Part shown: in pieces, positions 27,277 through 37,284 of the stretch
Layout: each line of letters opens with the position of its first letter
Numbering within the stretch: position 1 is the stretch's first letter
Source: Bacteroidales bacterium
Lineage (GTDB): Bacteria; Bacteroidota; Bacteroidia; Bacteroidales; ML635J-15
Length of the DNA: 64,000 bases
Assembly (NCBI GenBank): GCA_031275085.1
Contig: JAISPG010000074.1
Span: 1 to 64,000, forward strand
Direction of reading: 5' to 3'
The notes under the pieces: model-generated
Databases searched by the model: none
Seen by the model: the letters and a program-made list of their open reading frames with translations, nothing else
Told to the model about the DNA's origin: nothing
Program-made: the position numbers and the translations under genes

Positions 27277-27972
27277 ATGAAAAAAATCATTCTATTCATT
27301 TTGGTGTTCAGCATTTCTTATTCTATTTTTTCACAAGAAAAAAAATTCAGTGGCGGATTATACATAGGTCCGGGTTTATCATGGCTTGGTTCCGACAGTA
27401 AATCTGTTGAAAAAAACGGGATCAAGGCAGGTTACTCATTCGGAGCTTTACTGGATATTAACTTTGCAAATAATTTTGCATTCGCAACAGGTTTAACATT
27501 TAATAATTATGGTGGTAAAATAAAATATCCTTATGGTGCTACCGGAATAGAATGGCAAGAATCCGGAACAAGCAGCGAATTACCTGCCAACAGCGAATTA
27601 TTATATAAATTAAATTATTTGGCTGTTCCACTTGGGTTTAAAGGTAAAACCAACGAAATAGGATATGTAACTTATTTCCTTAAAGCCGGTTTTACTCCAA
27701 TGGTCAATATTAAATCAAAAGCAGATATTGGTGATTATAAAAATGAACTTATAGGCGATGAAATAAATCTTTTCAATTTAGGATGGCATATAGGTGGTGG
27801 GATTGAAATAACTTTGGCAGGAAATACCAGACTCCTTATTGAAATATTATACAACGGCGGACTTTTTGATGTAGATAAAACAGAGATTTATTCTTCTGCA
27901 ACAAAAGACAAAAAAACAAATCCTAAAACTGTATTTAATGATGTAGGACTGAAAATAGGAATTATGTTTTAA
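27277..27972 (+). CDS. PorT-like outer-membrane beta-barrel protein
   Basis: The 231-residue protein has a signal peptide (cleavage near SIFSQ) and then a small barrel of the outer-membrane beta-barrel family found in PorT-type proteins: YIGPGLSWLG, GYSFGALLDINF, LNYLAVPLGFKG, FLKAGFTPMV, GGGIEITLAG, and a last strand NDVGLKIGIMF ending in phenylalanine. Such barrels are abundant in Bacteroidetes, with few known functions. A TACATTTG -7 box lies at 27245-27252. It sits 39 bases before nadE on the same strand and is divergent from gldB. Confidence 0.8.
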   Translation: MKKIILFILVFSISYSIFSQEKKFSGGLYIGPGLSWLGSDSKSVEKNGIKAGYSFGALLDINFANNFAFATGLTFNNYGGKIKYPYGATGIEWQESGTSSELPANSELLYKLNYLAVPLGFKGKTNEIGYVTYFLKAGFTPMVNIKSKADIGDYKNELIGDEINLFNLGWHIGGGIEITLAGNTRLLIEILYNGGLFDVDKTEIYSSATKDKKTNPKTVFNDVGLKIGIMF

Positions 27973-28011
27973 CGTAATATCCTGTCCGAATATATTTATA
28001 ATTATCTTATC

Positions 28012-29667
28012 ATGAAAATAGCATTAGCTCAATTAAATTATCATATTGGAAATTTTGACCATAATTCAAAAAAAATAATAAATGCAATAAAAGAAGCCGA
28101 ACAAGAAAATATTGACCTGATAATATTTTCGGAATTATCGATTTGTGGCTATTGTCCGTTAGACCTGCTGGAACAAAAAAGTTTTATAAAAAACTGCCTG
28201 AAAACTTTAGATCATATAAAAACTTTCACACAAAACATTGGTGTAATTTTAGGACTTCCTACAATAAACGAAAAAGAAAAAGGTAAAAATTTATTTAATT
28301 CTGCAGCATTCATATACCAGGGAACGGTAAAAAAAATATTTAACAAAACTTTACTTCCAACTTATGATATTTTTGATGAATACCGGTATTTTGAACCTAA
28401 TAATATTTTTGAACTACTGGAATTCAAAAACAAAAAAATTGCTGTTACAATATGTGAAGATCTGTGGGACGACCAAAAAGTATACGGTAATTTCGACAAA
28501 GAAGCTTTATATAAAAATGCTCCGCTGGAACATTTATCAAAATTAAATCCCGATTTTGTAATAAACATATCTGCTTCTCCATATTCATATAACCAGGCAA
28601 AAGACAGGGAAGAAATAATAGTAAAAAATGCGATAAAATATTCTTTTCCAATAATTTATGTCAATCAGACCGGAGCCAATACTGATCTGATTTTTGATGG
28701 AGGAAGTTTTGTTGTCGACAAAAAAGGCAATAAAATACTTGGATGTAGATACTTTGAAGAAGATGTCCGGCATATAGACCTTAATAATCAAGACACTTAC
28801 TATAAAAATATACCCGAAATACCCGACAAAATAGAAGGAATATATAATGCGCTTGTATTAGGAATAAAAGACTATTTTGCTAAATCCGGATTAAAAAATG
28901 CAGTCATAGGACTTTCAGGTGGAATAGATTCGGCAGTAACCCTGGCTATAATAATTGAAGCTCTTGGTAATGAAAACGTAACTACATTATTGATGCCTAC
29001 AAAATATTCCAGCCAGCACTCTATTGACGATTCCATTGAAATGGCAAACAGATGTAATGTAAATTATCATATATTAAATATTGAAAAACTCAGGATAGAA
29101 TTTGATAAAACATTACATGACATATTTATTAATACAAAACCTAATGTAACTGAAGAAAATATACAGGCCAGAATTCGCGGAAATATTCTTATGGCATATT
29201 CCAATAAATTCGGTAATATAGTTTTAAACACTTCCAATAAAAGTGAACTTGCTGTTGGCTATTCAACCTTATATGGTGATATGAACGGTGCTTTGTCTGT
29301 TTTGGGAGATGTCTATAAAACCGATGTGTACAAACTTGCCAACTATATAAATAAAACCAAAGGGAATATTATACCTGAAAATATAATAATAAAAGAACCA
29401 TCTGCCGAACTGAGACCTGATCAGAAAGACAATGATTCCCTGCCTGATTATGATGTATTGGATTCCGTTTTATTTGCATATATAGAACAGAAATTATCTA
29501 CAGAAGAAATAAAATATAAAGGAATAAATACTGAAATAGTTGATCATATTTTACGTTTGGTCAATTTTAGCGAATATAAGAGATCTCAAGCTCCACCTAC
29601 TTTAAGGGTTTCATCAAAAGCTTTCGGGAGTGGCAGGAAAATGCCGATCGTTGCTAAATTTAATTAG
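28012..29667 (+). CDS. nadE: Glutamine-dependent NAD+ synthetase
   Basis: The 551-residue protein is the two-domain form. The N-terminal nitrilase-like glutaminase has Glu in IIFSELSICGY, Lys in FNKTLLPTYD and Cys in VTICEDLW. The C-terminal ATP-pyrophosphatase domain has the SGGIDSA motif (VIGLSGGIDSAVTLAI) and NTSNKSELAVGYSTLYGDMNG. It amidates nicotinic acid adenine dinucleotide to NAD+ using ATP and glutamine-derived ammonia. Length fits the family. It is convergent with the flippase gene. Confidence 0.96.
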   Translation: MKIALAQLNYHIGNFDHNSKKIINAIKEAEQENIDLIIFSELSICGYCPLDLLEQKSFIKNCLKTLDHIKTFTQNIGVILGLPTINEKEKGKNLFNSAAFIYQGTVKKIFNKTLLPTYDIFDEYRYFEPNNIFELLEFKNKKIAVTICEDLWDDQKVYGNFDKEALYKNAPLEHLSKLNPDFVINISASPYSYNQAKDREEIIVKNAIKYSFPIIYVNQTGANTDLIFDGGSFVVDKKGNKILGCRYFEEDVRHIDLNNQDTYYKNIPEIPDKIEGIYNALVLGIKDYFAKSGLKNAVIGLSGGIDSAVTLAIIIEALGNENVTTLLMPTKYSSQHSIDDSIEMANRCNVNYHILNIEKLRIEFDKTLHDIFINTKPNVTEENIQARIRGNILMAYSNKFGNIVLNTSNKSELAVGYSTLYGDMNGALSVLGDVYKTDVYKLANYINKTKGNIIPENIIIKEPSAELRPDQKDNDSLPDYDVLDSVLFAYIEQKLSTEEIKYKGINTEIVDHILRLVNFSEYKRSQAPPTLRVSSKAFGSGRKMPIVAKFN

Positions 29668-29762
29668 AAAAATGAAGAACTGAATCTGCAAGCTCAACAA
29701 CTTAGCGTTAGCACGATTTCAAGAGTGAAACGAGTAAAGAACTGTAGTTTCTGATATAATAT

Positions 29763-31253
29763 TTAAGATTTTTTATGCTTCCGGATTTTTGATAGCATAT
29801 TTTGCACAAAATCATTACAATCTTCAGATAGTTTTAATATATACACAGGAATAATGTATATCAGGAATATTACAGATGATCTTATCATAATATCCACAAT
29901 AAAGTTATTAAATTGTGGGATTAAAAGCGATATAAAATATGCTACAGTGCCTATTACAATAATCAGCCAGAATTTTATATCGTATGGCTGATAACCATAC
30001 TTTATCTTAACAAAAACAAATCTTATCAGTAAAAATATAAGATAAGATATAGCAAGGGCTATAGATGCCCCGGTTATTCCTAAAACAGGTAATAATAATA
30101 CATTAAATCCTATAACAGATAATATTAATATGATTGTTATCACTGAGTATTCTCTATAAAATTTACCATAATTAATAATTTCTGCACTTGTTCCTGCTAC
30201 CATCTGGAATAAGTGTGCGAGGGCAACAAAAAATATTACATATTTTCCTTGTATATATTCAGGACGCAAAACCTGTAATATGTTTTCAACATTTCCCCAA
30301 ATAAGCAAAAATGTTATTACCCCTACAAAAGTCAGGCTGTTAACACTTTTTTTATAAACATTTCCAACTTTTTTAAAATCGTTATGTTTAAAGGCTTCAG
30401 CAATTACCGATGCTGAAATCCTGACCAATGACCTTCCCGGAATAAGGATCATTGTACCAAAAAAGAACATTACAGAATAAACCCCTGTAGAATCAAGATT
30501 ATAATAGTTATTTACAAGTATTTTATCTATCTGTAACGTTGCAATTCCTCCAAATCCCGTTATCAGGCCAAAAAATGCAACACTCAGCATTTCCCTGCAA
30601 AATTTAGGAGTTAAAAGTTTAAATGATGGTTTCAATGAAAATTCTCCTCTGTATATCAAAAGAAAAATCATTAGTAAGACAGGTACAGCATATGCACATG
30701 TGTAATATATTATAAAGTCATTAAAATCAAAAATGTTGAAATAAAACAGCAATATTCCAAGAAGATTTAATATTCTCAATGCAAATTCTTTTACAAAAAT
30801 TCCAAATGAAGCATTAAAAAGCACACGGTTGTATACGTCTATGAGATAGTGAAATATTGTTATGAAAATAAAAGGTAACAGCAGGTATATGTATTCTGCA
30901 AATAATGGAGATTTATTTATATTCCTTAATATTATTTCATCTTTAAAAATATAGTAAAATATTGTACATAGCAGAAAGCCAAAAGTTCCTACAGCTAACA
31001 TCAAAAATACAAAACCATTATGTTTTTTTAACTTGTCTCTGAAATGAGGAAAAAGTTTTACTGTAACATTCATAAACCCTAAAGTACCAAGTTGTCCAAA
31101 AACCGAAGATGTGGCAACTAAAATATTTGTCAATCCTATCTCGGCAGTAGAAAAAAGACTGGGCATTAGTAAGGCTACATTCAGAAAACCTAATAATGCA
31201 CCCAAGTATGAGTAAACAGATCCTTTTATTGTTTGACGTGCTATAAGATTCAT
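29763..31253 (-). CDS. Polysaccharide/lipid flippase of the MATE/Wzx superfamily
   Basis: The 496-residue membrane protein has about 12-14 hydrophobic segments and begins with IARQTIKGSVYSYLGALLGFLN, a typical start of Wzx-like polysaccharide biosynthesis proteins in Bacteroidetes. Such proteins flip undecaprenyl-linked oligosaccharides across the inner membrane. No glycosyltransferase cluster adjoins it, so its cargo is unknown. It begins six bases after the IPExxxVDY gene and is probably co-transcribed with it. Confidence 0.85.
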   Translation of the reverse strand: MNLIARQTIKGSVYSYLGALLGFLNVALLMPSLFSTAEIGLTNILVATSSVFGQLGTLGFMNVTVKLFPHFRDKLKKHNGFVFLMLAVGTFGFLLCTIFYYIFKDEIILRNINKSPLFAEYIYLLLPFIFITIFHYLIDVYNRVLFNASFGIFVKEFALRILNLLGILLFYFNIFDFNDFIIYYTCAYAVPVLLMIFLLIYRGEFSLKPSFKLLTPKFCREMLSVAFFGLITGFGGIATLQIDKILVNNYYNLDSTGVYSVMFFFGTMILIPGRSLVRISASVIAEAFKHNDFKKVGNVYKKSVNSLTFVGVITFLLIWGNVENILQVLRPEYIQGKYVIFFVALAHLFQMVAGTSAEIINYGKFYREYSVITIILILSVIGFNVLLLPVLGITGASIALAISYLIFLLIRFVFVKIKYGYQPYDIKFWLIIVIGTVAYFISLLIPQFNNFIVDIMIRSSVIFLIYIIPVYILKLSEDCNDFVQNMLSKIRKHKKS

Positions 31254-31259
31254 ACCTGA

Positions 31260-31679
31260 TTAAAAAAGTAGTTTTTCTTTTGATTTAAGGTTTGAGGTAT
31301 CTAATTTAAAGATACCCGTAATATCTGGTAAAGATTTTAATTTTACAAATAATTCATTTAACAGTGTTTTTTCTTCATCCTTTGTTATAAGCAGAAAATA
31401 ATCTATATTCTTTAATTCGGTAATAAGATAACCTATATCTCCCCTGTTGGATACTAATTTTAACTGAATATTTTCTTTATTAGCAAGACTTTCAAAAACA
31501 CTAAAATTTTGTTCAACGGATATCTGGGAATCAATAATTGTAAGGTTATCACATTTCATAAATTCTATTTCCAGATATGAGGAAATAAGCCATGATATTT
31601 TATAATCATTTTCTGAAGATGTTATACCCAGAAGGTCAAAATCGAAATCGGGTTTATATTTCAATTTTTTTGTTTTCAT
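31260..31679 (-). CDS. IPExxxVDY family protein
   Basis: The 139-residue protein fits the IPExxxVDY family, a small cytosolic Bacteroidetes-specific family of unknown function. The N-terminal DFDFDLLGITSSENDYKISWLIS and the C-terminal LDTSNLKSKEKLLF are characteristic, and the signature appears as ITELKNIDYFLLI (Ile-Thr for Ile-Pro, Ile for Val). In many genomes the family lies near fatty-acid or pyruvate kinase genes; here it precedes a flippase and follows the ATP synthase terminator. A TACATTTG -7 box lies at 31685-31692. Confidence 0.75.
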   Translation of the reverse strand: MKTKKLKYKPDFDFDLLGITSSENDYKISWLISSYLEIEFMKCDNLTIIDSQISVEQNFSVFESLANKENIQLKLVSNRGDIGYLITELKNIDYFLLITKDEEKTLLNELFVKLKSLPDITGIFKLDTSNLKSKEKLLF

Positions 31680-31792
31680 TCATACAAATGTAACAATTAA
31701 TATTAAAGTAAATATCAATATTTTTATCTATTTTGTCAATCATTTAACACAATATTGATATAATTTTCTACCAACATATTTTTTAAAAATAC

Positions 31793-31819
31793 AAAAGCCA
31801 TCTTAAACAGATAGCTTTT
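31793..31819 (-). terminator. Terminator of the ATP synthase operon
   Basis: The minus strand forms a stem AAAAGC-A/C mismatch-ATCT-type hairpin (arms 31793-31803 and 31809-31819) with a 5-base loop, followed by T-rich sequence. It lies about 27 bases after the atpG stop. Confidence 0.7.
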
Positions 31820-31845
31820 ATACAAAAATAATTTTTTTTTATATT

Positions 31846-32718
31846 TTATTTTAATGCTTCCGCACCACTGGTTATTTCAATTAACTCATTTGTAATTGAA
31901 GCCTGGCGGGCTTTATTATACATTAATGTTAATTCTTTTATTAATTCCGAAGCATTATCTGTTGCCTGATGCATTGCTGTCATTCTTGCTCCTTGTTCGG
32001 CTGCAAAACTATCCAGTAATATTTTAAAAAATTGAATTTTTAATGATTTCGGGATCATTTCATCAACTATACTTTCTACCGAAGGTTCCAGAATAAATTC
32101 GGAAGATGTTGAACATTCTGTTATTTCAAGAGCCATAGGAAGGAATTGTTCAACAGTCTGGCTATAAACAGCTGCATTTCTAAAGCTATTATAAATAATG
32201 TCTATTTTATCGAATTCTCCGTTTACAAATTCTTTCATAAATAATTCGGCAAGCATGGTAGCTCCGCTAAAAGTGAGATCGTCATATATTTCATCTCCAA
32301 TCCCGACTATATTAAATTTACATTTTTCAATGTATTCTGTCGCTTTTTTACCAATAGTAAAGAATTTCACATTTCCTGCCGATAACTGAGAAGGATAAGT
32401 TTCCTGAACATATTGCATGGCTCTTTTGCATATACTGCCGTTAAAAGCACCGCAAAGTCCGCGGTTTGATGCTAATAAAACTATCAATACATTTTTCACT
32501 TCCTTTTTCCTGCTATATATGCTGGAATGTTCCTTATTCAATCCTGAGCTGACTTCTGTTAAAATTTCTTTCAACTTATTAGCATAAGGACGAATCTGAA
32601 TAACCCCATCCTGGGCTTTTTTCAGCTTTGCAGCCGCAACCATCTTCATAGCAGAAGTTATTTGCCGTGTAGATGTAATGGAGACTATCCTGCCTTTCAG
32701 TTCTTTAAGACTTGCCAT
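31846..32718 (-). CDS. atpG: F-type ATP synthase gamma subunit
   Basis: The 290-residue protein begins with SLKELKGRIVSITSTRQITSAMKMVAAAKLKKAQ and ends with ARQASITNELIEITSGAEALK, the two coiled-coil helices that form the rotor shaft in the F1 head. The middle Rossmann-like part includes SNRGLCGAFNGS. Last gene of the cluster, 9 bases after atpA. The beta and epsilon genes (atpD, atpC) do not follow, as is common in Bacteroidetes, where they lie elsewhere. Confidence 0.97.
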   Translation of the reverse strand: MASLKELKGRIVSITSTRQITSAMKMVAAAKLKKAQDGVIQIRPYANKLKEILTEVSSGLNKEHSSIYSRKKEVKNVLIVLLASNRGLCGAFNGSICKRAMQYVQETYPSQLSAGNVKFFTIGKKATEYIEKCKFNIVGIGDEIYDDLTFSGATMLAELFMKEFVNGEFDKIDIIYNSFRNAAVYSQTVEQFLPMALEITECSTSSEFILEPSVESIVDEMIPKSLKIQFFKILLDSFAAEQGARMTAMHQATDNASELIKELTLMYNKARQASITNELIEITSGAEALK

Positions 32719-32727
32719 AGAAAGCTC

Positions 32728-34305
32728 TTAGTTTTTATATTTACTTGAAAATTCTGCTGCCACTGTTTTTAATATGTCACTTATTTCATCGTCCAGTTGT
32801 CCTTTAGCAATTCTCATCATAATTTCCGGATAATTCATATTAAGATATTCCAGATAATTTTGTTCAAACTCACTTATTTTTTCAACAGGAATATCTCTTA
32901 ATAATCCATTAGTACCACAGAAAATTATGGCAACCTGATCTTCCACTTTTACAGGAGAATGCTCTTTTTGTTTAAGTATTTCGACATTTTTACGTCCTTT
33001 GTCAATAACTGCCAGAGTAATAGCATCTACAGCTCCAAATTTCGCAAAAGCTTCGAGTTCACGGAACTGGGCCTGATCTATTTTTAAAGTTCCGGCAATT
33101 TTTTTCATTGATTTTATCTGTGCATTACCTCCTACTCTGGATACCGAAATACCAACATTGATAGCAGGACGTACACCAGCATTAAATAAGCCGGATTCCA
33201 GGAATATCTGACCATCTGTAATCGAAATCACGTTTGTAGGAATGTATGCGGAAACGTCACCTGCCTGAGTTTCAATTATTGGCAGAGCAGTTAAAGAACC
33301 ACCTCCTTTAACTTTATGTTTTATTGATTCCGGCAAATCATTCATATTTCTGGCAATTTCATCAGATTGAATGATCTTTGCAGATCTTTCAAGTAGTCTT
33401 GAATGCAGATAGAACACATCACCGGGATATGCTTCACGTCCCGGAGGTCTTCTCAATAATAAAGAAACTTCACGGTAGGAAACTGCTTGTTTCGACAGGT
33501 CATCATAAATAATTAAAGCCGGACGGCCGGTATCTCTGAAATATTCACCGATTGCACAACCTGCAAAAGGTGCATAAAATTCCATTGCAGCAGGATCTGC
33601 AGCACTTGATGTTACGATTATTGTATAATCCAAAGCTCCATATTTTTCAAGAGTTTTGGCAATAGTAGCAACTGTTGATCCTTTCTGTCCAATAGCAACA
33701 TATATGCAATATACCGTTTCTCCCTTGTCGTAATATTGTTTTTGATTTATTATAGTATCAATTGCAATTGCTGTTTTTCCTGTTTGACGGTCACCAATTA
33801 TCAATTCTCTCTGTCCTCTTCCGATAGGGGTCATCGAATCAATAGCTTTAATACCTGTTTGCAAAGGTTCATTAACCGGTTGCCTGTAAATAACACCGGG
33901 AGCAATTCTTTCCAGAGGCATTTCATATAGCTCGCCTCCAATCGGACCTTTTCCGTCCAATGGCTCTCCAAGAGTATTAACAACACGACCCAGCATTTGC
34001 TCTCCAACCATTATAGAAGCAATTCTTCGCATTCTTTTTACGATATTTCCTTCTTTTATACCTTCACTGGGGCCAAGAAGAACAATTCCTACATTGTCCT
34101 CTTCCAGGTTTAAAACAATTCCTTTTTCTCCGTTTTCGAACTCAACAAGTTCGTTTGACTGAACGTTATCTAAACCATAAACACGAGCAATACCGTCACC
34201 AACTTCTAAAACCGTACCAACTTCTTCAAGCTGGGTTTTGCTGGTCAAACCTTCTAACTCTTGTTTTAAAATTTGTGATACTTCTGATGGTTTAATTTCT
34301 GCCAT
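32728..34305 (-). CDS. atpA: F-type ATP synthase alpha subunit
   Basis: The 525-residue protein has the expected length and motifs: [11 protein letters not shown] (Walker A), [48 protein letters not shown] (split here only for description; the family signature) and [14 protein letters not shown]. It forms the non-catalytic nucleotide sites of the F1 hexamer with beta. It lies between atpH and atpG in the operon. Confidence 0.98.
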   Translation of the reverse strand: MAEIKPSEVSQILKQELEGLTSKTQLEEVGTVLEVGDGIARVYGLDNVQSNELVEFENGEKGIVLNLEEDNVGIVLLGPSEGIKEGNIVKRMRRIASIMVGEQMLGRVVNTLGEPLDGKGPIGGELYEMPLERIAPGVIYRQPVNEPLQTGIKAIDSMTPIGRGQRELIIGDRQTGKTAIAIDTIINQKQYYDKGETVYCIYVAIGQKGSTVATIAKTLEKYGALDYTIIVTSSAADPAAMEFYAPFAGCAIGEYFRDTGRPALIIYDDLSKQAVSYREVSLLLRRPPGREAYPGDVFYLHSRLLERSAKIIQSDEIARNMNDLPESIKHKVKGGGSLTALPIIETQAGDVSAYIPTNVISITDGQIFLESGLFNAGVRPAINVGISVSRVGGNAQIKSMKKIAGTLKIDQAQFRELEAFAKFGAVDAITLAVIDKGRKNVEILKQKEHSPVKVEDQVAIIFCGTNGLLRDIPVEKISEFEQNYLEYLNMNYPEIMMRIAKGQLDDEISDILKTVAAEFSSKYKN

Positions 34306-34329
34306 AATTATGTAATTATTTTTTCAATT

Positions 34330-34887
34330 TTATAATCCTATTTTGTATGCTTCGCTTTTCAGAGTTTTTTTAATTTCTTCAAGTTGTGTTTTAACACTTA
34401 AATCCAATTGTTGATTTTCCATTATAATTGTAAAACCTCCAATAATTTTTTCATCAATCTGATTCACAATTTCGGCTTTACAATCATATTTTTCAGCAAC
34501 CAGGTCGGCTATTTTTTCTTTTGCATCTTCACCCAATGGTAATGCTGTCCTTATAATTACTTCTTTTATATTGAAGTGTTGTCTGTAAAATTTCTCAAAC
34601 ATTCTTATAATGCTCATTAAAGCATTTTCACGATTTTTTTCTACAATAAATATCAAAAAATCTAATGTTATCTGATTTATTTTCCCTTTAAAAACATCAT
34701 TAAATATTTTTTTCTTATCTTCAGGCTTAACTATCGGGCTTATTATAAAAGTTTTAAATTCAGGTAAAGGTTGTAAACTTTCCTTAATTAACTGAAAATC
34801 CTGAAATACATCCGTAAGCACATTTTTTTCTTTAGCAAACATAAAAATGGCTCTGGCGTATCTTACTGAGATCAGGCTCGAATTCAT
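34330..34887 (-). CDS. atpH: F-type ATP synthase delta subunit
   Basis: The 185-residue protein fits the OSCP/delta family: VRYARAIFMFAKEKN at the start, FKTFIISPIVKPEDKKKIF in the middle and the closing DEKIIGGFTIIMENQQLDLSVKTQLEEIKKTL. It links the peripheral stalk (b subunit) to the alpha subunits at the top of F1. It starts one base after atpF ends, so the two are probably translationally coupled. Confidence 0.95.
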   Translation of the reverse strand: MNSSLISVRYARAIFMFAKEKNVLTDVFQDFQLIKESLQPLPEFKTFIISPIVKPEDKKKIFNDVFKGKINQITLDFLIFIVEKNRENALMSIIRMFEKFYRQHFNIKEVIIRTALPLGEDAKEKIADLVAEKYDCKAEIVNQIDEKIIGGFTIIMENQQLDLSVKTQLEEIKKTLKSEAYKIGL

Positions 34888-34888
34888 A

Positions 34889-35383
34889 TTAGTTGAATTT
34901 TATTTCTTTCAATAAATTATTTACCAATTCTTCTTGTTCTTTACGGTTTTTAAGTTCCTGACGCAAAACTTTTTCGGCAACAGCAACAGATAAGTCAAGT
35001 ACCTGGTTTCTAATATCTTCTAAAACTGAGGCTTTTTGGTTTTCGATTTCCAACTCTGCTGCTTTTTTAATTTTGTTAACTTCTTTTATTGCTTCTTCCT
35101 TTGCTTGTGAAACTATCTGATCTTTTATTTCCCGTGCTTCTTTAATAAGATTATCTCTTTCCATACGAGCTTCAGCCATTATTTTCTCATTATTTGCCTG
35201 AAGTTCTTTCATTTCCTGACGGGCAGTTTCCGCCATATTCAAAGCATCTTCAATACTTTGATTCCTCTTGTTAACCATTTTATTAATTGGTTTCCATGCT
35301 GCTTTTCCCAATATTAATAACAAAATAAGGAAAATGATAGTTGTCCAAAATATTAAACCGATTCCTGGAGTTACAAGATCCAT
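34889..35383 (-). CDS. atpF: F-type ATP synthase b subunit
   Basis: The 164-residue protein has one N-terminal membrane helix (LVTPGIGLIFWTTIIFLILLLIL) and a long charged helical arm rich in Glu, Lys and Ala, as in the peripheral-stalk b subunit. It anchors the stator between subunit a and delta. It is separated from atpE by about 100 bases containing a strong hairpin. Confidence 0.96.
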   Translation of the reverse strand: MDLVTPGIGLIFWTTIIFLILLLILGKAAWKPINKMVNKRNQSIEDALNMAETARQEMKELQANNEKIMAEARMERDNLIKEAREIKDQIVSQAKEEAIKEVNKIKKAAELEIENQKASVLEDIRNQVLDLSVAVAEKVLRQELKNRKEQEELVNNLLKEIKFN

Positions 35384-35444
35384 AATATTATATATTTTTA
35401 AATATTTATAATTATTTGGTTAAAAAATATTTTTTTCATTAAAA

Positions 35445-35481
35445 AACATTTCCCTGAGCCAATCGCTCTTAGGGAAATGTT
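35445..35481 (-). terminator. Terminator-like hairpin between atpE and atpF
   Basis: An 11-bp perfect stem (AACATTTCCCT/AGGGAAATGTT) with an inner GAGC/GCTC stem and a 5-base loop lies 5 bases after the atpE stop. On the minus strand it is followed by TTTTTT. It could terminate part of the transcripts or protect a 3' end, giving more atpE message than downstream message. Confidence 0.7.
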
Positions 35482-35486
35482 AAATT

Positions 35487-35684
35487 TTAATTCATCAATG
35501 CAACAACTACACCGAATAAAGCAACACCTTCGATCAAAGCAGCAACAATGATCATTGCTGTTTGAATATTACCTGCTGCTTCGGGTTGTCTTGCGATCGC
35601 ATCCATAGCTGAGCTACCTATTTTTCCGATACCATAGCCAGCACCTATTACTGCTAATGCGGCTCCAATTGCTGAAAGACTCAT
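35487..35684 (-). CDS. atpE: F-type ATP synthase c subunit
   Basis: A 65-residue two-helix proteolipid: helix 1 with GAGYGIGKIGSSAMDAIARQPEA and helix 2 with IIVAALIEGVALFGVVVALM, joined by the RQPEA loop. The ion-binding glutamate is in ALIEGVAL. The helix-1 glutamine and the Ser/Thr after the glutamate that mark Na+-binding c-rings are absent (Ala and Gly), so H+ coupling is likely. Multiple copies form the rotor ring. Confidence 0.96.
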   Translation of the reverse strand: MSLSAIGAALAVIGAGYGIGKIGSSAMDAIARQPEAAGNIQTAMIIVAALIEGVALFGVVVALMN

Positions 35685-35724
35685 AATTCTAATTATTTAA
35701 AGTTAAACATAAAAATTCTAAATT

Positions 35725-36813
35725 TTAATGATGATCATGTTCCTGTATTGCCATTCCAATAAACAATGATGACAGCATTGTAAATATATATGCTTGTAAA
35801 CACGCTACAAGAAGTTCAAGGCAGTCCATAAACAGTATAAAAAGTGCTGAAACAGGTGATATTGCAAGTGTTTTAAATACAAAAATCAACCCGACAAGGC
35901 TTAATATTATAATGTGTCCTGCTGTAATGTTTGCAAAAAGACGAATTGTTAAAGCTACAGGTTTTACAATCATTCCTATAAGTTCCACCACAGCAAGAAT
36001 AGGTTTTACAAAAACAGGGACTCCCGGCATCCAAAATGTGTGTTTCCAGTAATCTTTACTTCCGTTAATGTTTATTACCAAAAATGTAAATATTGCCAAT
36101 GTCATAGTCACTGCAATGTTTCCTGTCACATTTGCATTTCCGGGGAAAAACGGGATTATTCCCATAAGGTTATTAAAAAGAATAAAGAAAAATAGTGTTA
36201 ACAGGAATGGTAAAAATCTATCGGTATTTTTGCCAAGGCTGGGATATATTATATCGTCCCTCACAAATAATATTAATGGTTCCATAAATGCCTGCAATCC
36301 TTTCGGACGTCCCGGATTTTTCCTGTATGATCTGGCAACTGTTATAAAGACTAATAGCAGTATTACGGAAACTATCATCATAGAAAAAACATTTTTGGTT
36401 ATTGAGAAATCCCATGGTTTTTCATTAATTACAACTTTATCGCCATTTTCATTGGTTTGATAGGTTATTCCGTCTTCATTATTTGCGATATAAATTTTTT
36501 CGTGGTAAAGTATATATTTATTTTGTCCCTTTTCAACTATTTTGTTTCCATGGTCAAATTGTTTTGAAGAAAAAATATCCAATTGACCGTTATGATATAC
36601 TATTATAGGTAAAGGAACAGTAACAATTACTTCTTCTCCGTTTTTCTTTTTATAATCAAGGATATGCCATTCATGCGCATCTTTTATATGATGCATTATC
36701 ATTCCGTTCACATCGAATTTTTCTTCACCGGAATCGTGAGAGGCAAAAAGATTGTTATTTACAAATAAAAATATAAAACAAAAATTCAACAGTAAGAACA
36801 AACGATTCTTCAT
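35725..36813 (-). CDS. atpB: F-type ATP synthase a subunit
   Basis: The 362-residue protein has the long N-terminal extension usual in Bacteroidetes: a signal-like hydrophobic stretch, then about 110 polar residues that would lie in the periplasm. The membrane part starts near residue 135. The essential arginine is in KPVALTIRLFANITAGHII, and the last helices include LLVACLQAYIFTMLSSLFIG. It forms the proton half-channels against the c-ring. It is followed at 41 bases by atpE. Confidence 0.96.
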   Translation of the reverse strand: MKNRLFLLLNFCFIFLFVNNNLFASHDSGEEKFDVNGMIMHHIKDAHEWHILDYKKKNGEEVIVTVPLPIIVYHNGQLDIFSSKQFDHGNKIVEKGQNKYILYHEKIYIANNEDGITYQTNENGDKVVINEKPWDFSITKNVFSMMIVSVILLLVFITVARSYRKNPGRPKGLQAFMEPLILFVRDDIIYPSLGKNTDRFLPFLLTLFFFILFNNLMGIIPFFPGNANVTGNIAVTMTLAIFTFLVININGSKDYWKHTFWMPGVPVFVKPILAVVELIGMIVKPVALTIRLFANITAGHIIILSLVGLIFVFKTLAISPVSALFILFMDCLELLVACLQAYIFTMLSSLFIGMAIQEHDHH

Positions 36814-36888
36814 AATTTTTTCTTCCTTTAATAGATAGCTGAATGTTGCACAAATTTACAATTTCAATTTAAAAAAACTAATTTTTTA

Positions 36889-37284
36889 TCACTTTTTTTT
36901 ATTTTTTAATTGCTGTACAAGGTAAATAACTTCCATTGCCAAATATATGAAATAAATCATAAAAAACTGTACAACATAAATTTTTTTGTAATCTACATTT
37001 TCTTTTAAAATAGGAATTAAAAAAAGTACAGCGATCATCATTTTAAAAAAACTGCTTCCCAGAAATGCATATCCCATAAGACTGGGTTTTGCTTTTTTAA
37101 ATATTATATTAAGTACAACTATTGTTATGATCGTTAATATAAACATGAAAGGGTGAACAAAAAGTATATCGGGTACATTAAGGATTGGAATAGCTCTTAA
37201 TAACAGGAAGTGTATAAAAAATACTATTAATCCGACAATAAACAGATATACAACAATTTGGCTATCAATTTTTTTTGTTATCAT
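36889..37284 (-). CDS. Small four-helix membrane protein of the ATP synthase operon (DUF6168-like)
   Basis: A 131-residue protein with four hydrophobic segments and a lysine-rich C-terminus (QQLKNKKK). It occupies the place between AtpI/AtpZ and atpB in the operon, where Bacteroidetes carry a poorly known membrane protein of the DUF6168 type; the family call is tentative. AtpI-like proteins help assemble the c-ring or transport Mg2+, and this may play a related role. Its start overlaps the end of the upstream gene by 20 bases. Confidence 0.65.
   Translation of the reverse strand: MITKKIDSQIVVYLFIVGLIVFFIHFLLLRAIPILNVPDILFVHPFMFILTIITIVVLNIIFKKAKPSLMGYAFLGSSFFKMMIAVLFLIPILKENVDYKKIYVVQFFMIYFIYLAMEVIYLVQQLKNKKK

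Noticed and set aside
29668-29762. Possible repeat or small RNA between nadE and the flippase gene
   Set aside because: Contains two AGAACTG words only; no stem with a T-tract and no similarity to the other repeats.
35487-35684. Na+-specific c-ring
   Set aside because: The glutamine in helix 1 and the Ser/Thr after the glutamate that form the Na+ site are replaced by Ala and Gly, so proton coupling is more likely.
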